From: Oxalobacteraceae bacterium
GTDB taxonomy: Bacteria > Pseudomonadota > Gammaproteobacteria > Burkholderiales > Burkholderiaceae_D
Reading direction: 5' to 3'
Assembly: GCA_947487325.1 (NCBI GenBank)
Contig: CANKWG010000049.1
Span: 1 to 11,870 of the forward strand
DNA: 11,870 nucleotides
This document shows positions 1 through 5,556 of the stretch, in pieces. The notes under the pieces are model-generated. The model was not told where the DNA came from, did no database searches, and worked only from the letters and a program-made list of their open reading frames with translations. How positions within the stretch are numbered: the stretch's first letter is position 1; every line of letters begins with the position of its first letter. Both the position numbers and the translations under genes were made by a program.

Positions 1-204
1 AACCGCTATCGCTCGAATTGGGATTTGTCCGGTGCCCGCGCTGCATCAGTCGCAGATTATTTGACCGAACAGGCGGGCGTCCCACGTGAACGGGTGATCG
101 TGCGGGGCATGGCAGACACCAAACCTCTCGCGCCGAACGACACACGCGAAGGCCGCGCAAAGAACCGCCGGATTGAAGTGCTGGTGGATGCGTTCGGCGC
201 CTAA
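1..204 (+). CDS. Flagellar stator protein MotB/MotD, C-terminal fragment (OmpA-like domain)
   Basis: The reading frame is open at the left edge and ends at a TAA at 202-204, so only the last 67 residues are present. They form the second half of an OmpA/MotB peptidoglycan-binding domain. The visible landmarks are the SNWDLSGARAASVADYL helix, the VIVRGMADTKPLAPNDT strand-and-loop, and the GRAKNRRIEVLV ending; the Asn-Arg-Arg before the last strand is a hallmark of the family. In MotB-type stators this domain anchors the ion channel to peptidoglycan in the periplasm so that torque can be applied to the rotor. The flagellar neighbourhood and the SNWDLS version of the helix favour MotB or MotD over a plain OmpA or Pal protein, but the N-terminal membrane helix that would prove it lies outside the window. 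It is transcribed toward the flagellar operon, with a convergent gap of 94 bases. Confidence 0.85.
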   Translation, partial: NRYRSNWDLSGARAASVADYLTEQAGVPRERVIVRGMADTKPLAPNDTREGRAKNRRIEVLVDAFGA

Positions 205-230
205 GCCATTAGGGACCACGATATCGGCAG

Positions 231-257
231 CGGAGACGGCCATAGACTCCGTCCCCG
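231..257 (-). terminator. Candidate hairpin in the convergent intergenic gap
   Basis: On the - strand CGGGGACGG (257-249) can pair with CCGTCTCCG (239-231) around a 9-base loop: nine pairs, one of them G-U. On the + strand the same position would be an A-C mismatch, so the structure is better for the leftward operon, whose last stop codon lies about 40 bases upstream. There is no clear run of U after it; the + strand has only GTTT. It may be a weak or Rho-assisted bidirectional terminator between the convergent transcripts. Nothing else was seen in 205-298. Confidence 0.4.
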
Positions 258-298
258 GTTTACGACCTGGTCAGGCACTGATTCTGGCTTCGTGAGTA

Positions 299-1633
299 TC
301 AGCCGCGTAGATTACGCGCCAAGTCGTTATAAAAATTCACCAGCGTTTTCAGCAGATTGGTCGCCATGTCGGAGAAGGTGGTGTAGCGCTGAGTAATCGA
401 GGTAACGAACAGGGTCTGGTCGGTGCTGCGCTGGGTCAGCAGGATTTGTTTTTCGGCGTATTCGCCGCGTAAGGCTTTTTTGATTTCGTCGGGCATGCTC
501 GCGATGAAAGGTGTTGGTGTTCCTAGCGCCTCTCTGACCACGAATTGGCCACCGGGCCCTTGTCGGTCGACGTAGAAAATAGCCCCTCCCGCGTTCTGAA
601 AAAATTTTCCAACGTCAACTGTCGTTATTGTTCTTGAACCGAAATTGGGTTCCTGTAATGGTGGATAGTTACCGAACATAGTTACATAGGGATTGGGCGT
701 TCCAATGGGTGTGCTGAGGCCGTCCGTGGTGTATTCCGTCATTTCGTATCTTGCCTTGTCGTAGTACTTTTCTACGCTTGGTCCCAGCGTCGTGACGGGC
801 GGCGTCACACCAGAGGGAAGTCCGGTCGTGTTAATGAGTGCGTTGGTGGCTTCGATTAGAGTTGTTCCATTGGCTGCAGCTTGCATTAAATCTCTTTCCG
901 CAGCATCTTTCGGTATGAAAAACAACTTTACCTGATCCGGCGTAAGCGTTAAGCGACCATTTCCAACAAATTCGTAAGAAGTTGGATTGCCACTCTGATC
1001 ACGATAAACCAAAAGGTCACCAGGACTTCCGCTAGTGCCCGGCGTGGTTCCTTCGATGAGTTTTGGTTCATAGATAAACCATGCTGCTTTGTCAGAATTG
1101 AGGGTACCTTCTGGAAAAAGAATTGCTGCCCCCGTTCTTGAATAGTTGACGTTTTGAGCGTCAAGCATTGGTTTTGCTGCTATCAGTTGTACGATTGAAT
1201 CCCTAATTTTGCGGGCTTTGTCTATATCAGCTTGCGTGGCGGTCAGTAAGCTTGAATTATCAATAGTGGCCTTTGATAGATCCGTTTCAGTAATATCGTT
1301 AGCGAGCGGCAGGACAGGGCTGGTGAGCGGTTTGGTAAGCACGCCCGGATCAACTTGATCCAAGACTACAGGCAGGCCATCCCACTTCGCAATCCTATCC
1401 GGCCAAAGCGTAATTTCCTCGTTAATCAGCTCAATCGCATCAACGATATTGTCCAAATTATTTTTTTCCGTCTTGAGAGAGCTGAACAGCTGCGAGGCCG
1501 TGTACGCCAGTGTGCCGACGGTCTGATTGGCGAGGTTGATGCTGGTCAGATCAGTCGCGGCAGTGATGCTGGATTCGGTATTGTCTAGCGTCCAGGGCGT
1601 GTCCAGCCCCTCGGTAATGACGATGTTTGGCAT
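299..1633 (-). CDS. Unrecognised protein, possible type III-secreted tip/filament-like subunit
   Basis: I do not recognise this 444-residue protein with confidence. It has no cysteine, no Sec signal peptide and no transmembrane segment. Residues 20-80 are predicted helical (SSLKTEKNNLDNIVDAIE within them), 133-153 form another helix, and roughly 160-380 is a mixed strand/loop region rich in Gly, Pro and Thr. The C-terminus (390-444) is one long amphipathic helix containing QRYTTFSDMATNLLKTL. Two helical ends bracketing a variable centre, with an uncleaved N-terminus, is the plan of type III needle-tip, filament and flagellin-like substrates. The C-terminal helix recalls the final helix of the IpaD/SipD and EspA groups, but this is from memory and not an alignment. 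The start is supported by an AGGGG site six to seven bases upstream. By hand counts its middle (about 541-1500) is more AT-rich than its ends or the neighbouring genes. It is the last gene on the strand, after a structured 172-base gap. A surface or extracellular protein exported by the flagellar apparatus is a guess. Confidence 0.6.
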   Translation of the reverse strand: MPNIVITEGLDTPWTLDNTESSITAATDLTSINLANQTVGTLAYTASQLFSSLKTEKNNLDNIVDAIELINEEITLWPDRIAKWDGLPVVLDQVDPGVLTKPLTSPVLPLANDITETDLSKATIDNSSLLTATQADIDKARKIRDSIVQLIAAKPMLDAQNVNYSRTGAAILFPEGTLNSDKAAWFIYEPKLIEGTTPGTSGSPGDLLVYRDQSGNPTSYEFVGNGRLTLTPDQVKLFFIPKDAAERDLMQAAANGTTLIEATNALINTTGLPSGVTPPVTTLGPSVEKYYDKARYEMTEYTTDGLSTPIGTPNPYVTMFGNYPPLQEPNFGSRTITTVDVGKFFQNAGGAIFYVDRQGPGGQFVVREALGTPTPFIASMPDEIKKALRGEYAEKQILLTQRSTDQTLFVTSITQRYTTFSDMATNLLKTLVNFYNDLARNLRG

Positions 1634-1639
1634 GCGGAT

Positions 1640-1645
1640 TCCCCT
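1640..1645 (-). promoter_or_regulatory. Ribosome binding site for the 299-1633 gene
   Basis: AGGGGA lies five to six bases before the ATG at 1633-1631. It is one of the clearest Shine-Dalgarno sites in the window, and it means this gene is translated independently rather than coupled to the gene before it. An in-frame stop codon (TGA) lies a short way upstream, so an N-terminal extension is limited. Confidence 0.7.
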
Positions 1646-1674
1646 GACGATATCGGATGATCTGTTGCGGATCT

Positions 1675-1689
1675 GTCACTTGTAGTGAC
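1675..1689 (-). other. Small perfect inverted repeat in the leader of the 299-1633 gene
   Basis: GTCACT and AGTGAC are perfect complements separated by three bases, 42 bases upstream of the start codon at 1633. It could be a compact leader hairpin or a dimeric operator half-site pair. The sequence alone does not decide between them. Confidence 0.4.
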
Positions 1690-1724
1690 GCCTTCAGATC
1701 AAAAGTTCCATCCTCAGAAATGGC

Positions 1725-1751
1725 AACGACCGGCACAAAAGTCCGGTCGTT
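1725..1751 (-). terminator. Strong hairpin, candidate terminator or processing site
   Basis: AACGACCGG (1725-1733) and CCGGTCGTT (1743-1751) are perfect 9-base complements around a 9-base loop. On the - strand the structure begins about 55 bases after the stop codon of the upstream gene. The bases that follow it in that direction (GCCATTTCTG) do not make a good U-tract, so an intrinsic terminator is possible but not typical. It could also be an mRNA-stabilising or processing stem-loop that separates the level of the last gene from the rest of the operon. Confidence 0.5.
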
Positions 1752-1773
1752 TCAAAGAATCAGCGGTAAGTTG

Positions 1774-1789
1774 GTTGCGCAAACGCAAC
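1774..1789 (-). other. Perfect short hairpin just after the stop of the coiled-coil gene
   Basis: On the - strand GTTGCG and CGCAAC pair perfectly around a four-base loop, starting about 16 bases after the TAG at 1808-1806. It is the first of three stem-loops in the 172-base gap at 1634-1805. No convincing gene was seen in that gap. Confidence 0.45.
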
Positions 1790-1805
1790 GTCGCGCGGGC
1801 AGGGA

Positions 1806-3146
1806 CTATTCGGTCTTGCTGGCCGGCTTGGAGTAGGACGGCACACCATCAACTGAGGCGGCGGCGTTCGGTTTGGATTGCTCGCGGTTGTAGGAAACCG
1901 GACGTTCCTTGTCTTTACTTTTTTCGCGGTCTCTGGCGAGTTCGCGTTCGCGTGCGAGCTCACGCTCTTTGGTCGCTTCGCGCTCACGGGCCAGTTCACG
2001 CTCACGCGTGGCCTCCCGTTCACGGGCACGTTCCCGCTCTCGTGCCAGTTCACGTTCTTTTTCTTTGAGTTCTTTGTCTTTGAGTTCTTTTTCGCGCTGC
2101 GCTGCTTCATTTTCCCGCTGCTTTTGTTGGGCCGCGATCGATTCGACATCTTTTTTGATGACGTCGACATTAGCGACCGATCCCTGCAGATTGTTAACTT
2201 GAGAGGAGAGATCTCGCATGGTGCGGGATTGTTCTTTGATCAGCGAATCGAGCCCATTCAGCTGCTGCAACAGGGCAGCCTCATCGACCGCAGACTTTTC
2301 TGGCGCTGACTTTTTCGAACTGACTGCTTTGGCCGTTGATGTCGATGGCGTTTTGCCAGTGGCGTCAGATTTGTCTGCGCCTTCAGCTTTTTGCTCGGGT
2401 TTCGCCGGCTTCTCGGATTTCTTCTGTGGTGCTGGCTTTGCAGGCGCGGGTGCGGGTTCCTCGGCAGGCGCTGTTGTGGTTTCTTTGCGCGTTGGGAGTT
2501 TGCCCGAATCAGCCAGACGCCCGATCTTGTCTTCGATCGCCTGTTGTACTGATTGCGTGTTTTCCTGCTTGAGATTCAGCTCTTCAAGTGCAGCATGGAT
2601 GTCATCCATGGTTTCCATGCGTCGTTTCAGGTCCACGGCGCGTTTGCCCACGGCCAGAAGCATTTCGTCGAGCTGTTCGACCTTGGCATGTAATTGCACG
2701 GTCATGAAACTGAAGGTACCTGCGGTACCGACCAATACAGCGGCGGCCAGAGCGAGAACAACCTTGGCCTGCATACTGGTTTTCTTGGCACCATCAATGA
2801 GTTTTTCGGCTGCCTTGTTGACGTGTGTACCCGTGGTGGCAACCGCAGACGCCGAGCGGTTGGCGACTTCAGCAGCATCCAACACGATACCCATTAGCGA
2901 TTCGAGCTGCTGCGATGCCGAGCGGTTGTTCTCGACCAAAATCTGTACGGCTTCAAGTGCGCGCTTGGCTGTATCCTGCGGCACCGCGACGGTGCCATCG
3001 GGCAGGATGGTGTCGCCGCCCATGGCGGCGGCAGCCTCGGCAGCAGCAGCTTCTTCATCACTTAATGCCGGCGGTGGTGGCGCGGGCGTAAAACCGTCAC
3101 CACTGGGTGCCGAAGCAGCCTGTTCGTCTTTGGCGTCGTCGCTCAT
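1806..3146 (-). CDS. Single-pass membrane protein with coiled coils and an Arg/Glu-rich helix; function unknown
   Basis: I do not recognise a family for this 446-residue protein. In order, it has an acidic, Pro/Ala-rich N-terminus (1-57); a helical region (58-125) rich in small residues, Asn, Gln and Ser, with heptad character; a membrane helix at about 127-151 (VVLALAAAVLVGTAGTFSF); a second coiled coil (152-212); and a Pro/Ala/Lys linker (about 220-285). A third coiled coil (286-345) leads into a very charged helix (about 343-416) built from repeats such as ERELARERE and EREATKERE. There is no cleavable signal. The Lys-rich stretch just before the membrane helix (KKTSMQAK) suggests by the positive-inside rule that the N-terminus is cytoplasmic, which would put the linker and charged helix in the periplasm. 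That topology is inference. Its start overlaps the stop of the preceding gene as ATGA, so the two are probably translationally coupled and may act together. It ends before a structured intergenic region. Confidence 0.7.
   Translation of the reverse strand: MSDDAKDEQAASAPSGDGFTPAPPPPALSDEEAAAAEAAAAMGGDTILPDGTVAVPQDTAKRALEAVQILVENNRSASQQLESLMGIVLDAAEVANRSASAVATTGTHVNKAAEKLIDGAKKTSMQAKVVLALAAAVLVGTAGTFSFMTVQLHAKVEQLDEMLLAVGKRAVDLKRRMETMDDIHAALEELNLKQENTQSVQQAIEDKIGRLADSGKLPTRKETTTAPAEEPAPAPAKPAPQKKSEKPAKPEQKAEGADKSDATGKTPSTSTAKAVSSKKSAPEKSAVDEAALLQQLNGLDSLIKEQSRTMRDLSSQVNNLQGSVANVDVIKKDVESIAAQQKQRENEAAQREKELKDKELKEKERELARERERAREREATRERELAREREATKERELARERELARDREKSKDKERPVSYNREQSKPNAAASVDGVPSYSKPASKTE
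1899..2120 (-). repeat. Degenerate direct repeats coding for the E/R-rich helix
   Basis: The region encodes residues 343-416 of the membrane protein. Short units of the type EREL-ARE-RE and EREA-T-[R/K]-ERE recur, with matching DNA repeats based on TTCGCGCTCACG on the + strand. Alternating Glu and Arg at i/i+4 spacing is the pattern of stable single alpha-helices (ER/K helices). Repeats of this kind often change copy number by slippage. The same repeats open several unrelated frames on the opposite strand; these are not genes. Confidence 0.75.
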
Positions 3147-3985
3147 CGTCCTATCCGTTTCCCAAGTCTCTTGACTGCGTCTTCAAGTACATCCAGCTGT
3201 GCGCTGACCTTGGTGGTCATTGCGCCCAGATTTTGTATGCGTTCTTCCAGGTGTATCGATAGCACCCAGGGTGCTGCGTTTTCTTCGGTCATGAACACCA
3301 TGTCCGGCTCAGTCGGTTCCTGCACTGCGCTCGCAGCTTCTGCTGCATCTACTGCATCTGCCACCTCTGCGGCAGGGGTCTCATGCTCGCCGGTACCGCT
3401 CGCATCTGGGACATCGGCCCAGTGATCCTGCATGTTCCGCTGCTCCGATGGGCCTTCACCATCCTGACTCTGACGCAAGAGCGCATTGCCCTCTGCGTCG
3501 CGCATATTACGAAGGTCGGAAGGACCATCGCCATCGATCGCGCCGCTGGTTATCTGGGGGCCATCAGCGTCTTGGATGCCGCGTTGATCCGAAGGTCCGT
3601 CGTCCTGCCGCGCCCCACTCGATGCCGCGGGGCCATCAGCATCCAGCATGGCACGCATGTCAGACGGGCCATCGCCGTTATTTGTAATTGCTGCTACTGC
3701 ACTGCCATCAGCGTCCTGCGTTGCGCGACTATCTGATGGGCCGTCACTTTTGCCTGTGCCTGCCGTTGCCCCACCGCCTTGGGCATCATTCATCTGCCGA
3801 ATCTCGGAGGCGCCGCTACCATCCTTTAGTGCCCGTGTTTCTGAAGGGCCACCTTCCTGATCTTTTACGGCGCGTTGTTCGCTTGGACCCGTAGCTGCCT
3901 TTTTCTTCTTGCGAGCCTGTCCCTCCGCGGCAGCGACCTCCATGTGTTCATCGGTACGAAATACTTGCGATTCTTCTTCAGACAT
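3143..3985 (-). CDS. Soluble GPS[D/E]xRxxxD repeat protein; function unknown
   Basis: I do not recognise a family for this 280-residue protein. After an acidic start and a KKKK patch (26-29) come eight copies of a motif with consensus G-P-S-[D/E]-x-R-x-[hydrophobic]-x-D-[A/G]-x-G. They begin at residues 33, 46, 58, 82, 106, 130, 154 and 178. The first three are packed 12-13 residues apart and the last five are exactly 24 apart, with a variable 12-residue spacer. An acidic Ala/Glu/Pro stretch follows (190-228), then a C-terminal amphipathic helix with heptad spacing (240-277) that looks like a coiled coil. There is no signal peptide, membrane helix or cysteine. An AAAGG site lies shortly before the ATG. 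It follows the SPOR gene by 29 bases and overlaps the next gene by four. The C-terminal coiled coil might bind the coiled-coil membrane protein encoded next; that is inference. Confidence 0.75.
   Translation of the reverse strand: MSEEESQVFRTDEHMEVAAAEGQARKKKKAATGPSEQRAVKDQEGGPSETRALKDGSGASEIRQMNDAQGGGATAGTGKSDGPSDSRATQDADGSAVAAITNNGDGPSDMRAMLDADGPAASSGARQDDGPSDQRGIQDADGPQITSGAIDGDGPSDLRNMRDAEGNALLRQSQDGEGPSEQRNMQDHWADVPDASGTGEHETPAAEVADAVDAAEAASAVQEPTEPDMVFMTEENAAPWVLSIHLEERIQNLGAMTTKVSAQLDVLEDAVKRLGKRIGR
3416..3889 (-). repeat. In-frame repeat array: eight GPS[D/E]xR modules
   Basis: The array encodes residues 33-190 of the repeat protein. On the + strand each unit appears as a variant of GATGGGCC or GAAGGTCC near a CATGCG, CATATT or TTGATC block. 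From the fourth copy on the spacing is exactly 72 bases (24 codons). The spacer codons differ between copies, so the modules are old or under selection on the motif alone, not a recent tandem duplication. Confidence 0.8.
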
Positions 3986-4014
3986 CCGCTACCTTTCCAA
4001 AACGCGAGTCAGCC

Positions 4015-5556
4015 TTAACGCCTGGCTGGCTGTAGTCCGCGCTGCAAGGATTTCACTGGTCTCAGCCAGGGATCCGCCGGTACGCCATCTTTGCGCGCGA
4101 AGGTTTCGGCTTCCTTCATATTTGCAAAAGGCCCTGAAATTACGATGTAACGCACACCTTTGTTCTGGGCGGTGACCGCAGCAATGCGCGCGCCTGTCAG
4201 TGCACGGTACTGAGCGCGCCACTCCTGTGCCTCGGCCATTGAGTTCACCGATACGTGTTGCACGAATATGCTGCCGGCCGCTGTCTGGCGGATCATCTGA
4301 TCGACACCTCGCTCGGAACGTGGCGCGAGTGCGTCCTCCACTGGTACTTTGGTCGTTGCGGCGTCTGTCGTGCTCGTTACACTGGCTGCGGGTTCGGCGG
4401 GCTTGGCTGTGTCCGCAGGTTTTGCAGGTGCAGTGTCGGTCGAAGCAACGGGATCAGCTTTCGCAGGAACTTTCGCCGCACCGGTTTCGCTCTTGTTAGC
4501 AGATGAATCGGCAGCAGGCGGAGGAACTGAAGGCCCAACATCGGCGGCAGGCTTGGATTCTGGTTTTGCTTCGGGCAGGGTAGTTGTTGGCTTGCCCGCC
4601 ATTTGCACCACCAGACCCATCATCCACGACGGCAGGTTGTCCTTTAGCGTAGGCGAGTTCGCCAGCATGGGGGCGAGCCGTTGCGGAAATAGCAGCGCGA
4701 TCGTGCCGATAGCGACGCTAAAAAGTAGTACAAAGGCCAATACCCAGCCGAGCAGGGTTTTTAGTAAGGGGGAGCGCCTCGGAGACTCGGTAAAAACCGA
4801 GGGAGCCTCATCTTCTTCAGGTACGTCTTCTTTTGTACGCGAAACTGGTGGCGGCGTCTGGGCGGGCGTAGTTTTTTGGGTCCTTGCATCGGACAGGTGG
4901 CGTTCAAAGCTGCCCGGATCACCTACCGGTTGCGGTGCTTTGATCTCGGCAAAGCCGGTGGCGGCTAATACCTTCTTGACTTCGACTTCAAAGCCCATGC
5001 CACGGGCGACATTGAGTAGAGATTCGCCCTCGGCGCGTGTAGGTTGTTCCAATGGCCAACGTAGTAGGCGCTGACCAAAGGCATCAAGATTTTTTTCGTG
5101 TTGGGCGATGCCTGTTCGGTCGAGCAGGAGTATCAGCGATACATTCGCACCGGGAAAGTCCTGGACAAGTCGGGATAGCAGCTGCAGGTCGCGTACGCCA
5201 ATTGTCTTGGCATCGTGTGCAATCAGTACTCGGCGCGGTGCAGGTGAACTGTCGCGATTGCGGGCATCTTCCAACGACAGTCCGGCGAGTATCTGGTTGA
5301 ATCGGTCAAGCAGAGCCTCGGTGTTCTGCGGCAGGAAGACTTCGATCTGCAGATCGGACATCTTGCGCAGCTTGTTAATCACGATACGGCCGTAATGATC
5401 GAGCACGCCGTCGTTTTCGCTGGAGAGCGACAGCGACAGGCTCTGCTCCTGCACGGCCTTCATCACATAGTCAAAACGGCGGCGATCCGCAGTACGAAGG
5501 AAGATACCTTCGCTGCCGATCGTGTCGTTGCTCACATCTTGCGCGGTATCGATCAT
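4015..5556 (-). CDS. DamX-like membrane protein: degenerate ATPase-like domain, TM helix, SPOR domain
   Basis: The protein has 513 residues. The N-terminal part (about 16-200) has alternating helices and strands in the order of an ExeA/DamX-type P-loop domain. RRVLIAHDAK (108-117) stands where Walker B would be, and ANVSLILLLDR follows as the next strand. The region that should carry Walker A (SLSLSSENDG, 41-50) has no GxxGxGK[ST], so nucleotide binding is unlikely. A charged, Pro-rich linker leads to one membrane helix (about 267-290). A long Pro/Ala/Thr/Lys linker (320-410) crosses the periplasm to a C-terminal SPOR domain (about 428-505, with SIFVQHVSVNS, YRALTG and GVRYIVISGPF). SPOR domains bind peptidoglycan lacking stem peptides, usually at septa. 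The start overlaps the flhB stop as ATGA, so it is coupled to the export gate. DamX itself is a division protein; a role in placing or anchoring the flagellum is inference. The SPOR call is firm and the degenerate ATPase call is moderate. Confidence 0.75.
   Translation of the reverse strand: MIDTAQDVSNDTIGSEGIFLRTADRRRFDYVMKAVQEQSLSLSLSSENDGVLDHYGRIVINKLRKMSDLQIEVFLPQNTEALLDRFNQILAGLSLEDARNRDSSPAPRRVLIAHDAKTIGVRDLQLLSRLVQDFPGANVSLILLLDRTGIAQHEKNLDAFGQRLLRWPLEQPTRAEGESLLNVARGMGFEVEVKKVLAATGFAEIKAPQPVGDPGSFERHLSDARTQKTTPAQTPPPVSRTKEDVPEEDEAPSVFTESPRRSPLLKTLLGWVLAFVLLFSVAIGTIALLFPQRLAPMLANSPTLKDNLPSWMMGLVVQMAGKPTTTLPEAKPESKPAADVGPSVPPPAADSSANKSETGAAKVPAKADPVASTDTAPAKPADTAKPAEPAASVTSTTDAATTKVPVEDALAPRSERGVDQMIRQTAAGSIFVQHVSVNSMAEAQEWRAQYRALTGARIAAVTAQNKGVRYIVISGPFANMKEAETFARKDGVPADPWLRPVKSLQRGLQPARR

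Noticed and set aside
1640..1690. Sigma-28-like promoter (CCGATAT box with an upstream ACAAGT)
   Set aside because: The -10-like element is partly right, but the spacing to the -35-like element is about 20 bases rather than the expected 11-15, so I do not call it.
1551..1736. Small - strand frame starting with GTG and overlapping the 299-1633 start
   Set aside because: The first 30 residues look protein-like, but the rest is out-of-frame sequence of the downstream gene and no ribosome site precedes it. It could be a decayed remnant, but I cannot support it.
1909..2202. Ser/Arg-repeat frame on the + strand (SRSR-like)
   Set aside because: It is the antisense image of the Glu/Arg-rich helix repeat in the - strand gene.
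2218..3174. Long open frame of 318 codons on the + strand
   Set aside because: It is antisense to the coiled-coil membrane gene, has a Ser/Ala/Cys-rich sequence of the kind produced by complementing Ala-rich codons, and lacks domain signals. The - strand gene has a sensible membrane helix, coiled coils and operon coupling.
3416..3889. Possible CRISPR-like array because of evenly spaced repeats
   Set aside because: The repeats are degenerate, keep a coding frame and conserve amino acids rather than bases. No cas genes are present.
4349..5074. Open frame of 241 codons on the + strand
   Set aside because: It is antisense to the SPOR protein gene. Its Ala/Gly/Ser/Val composition mirrors the Pro/Ala/Thr linker, and there is no recognisable domain.
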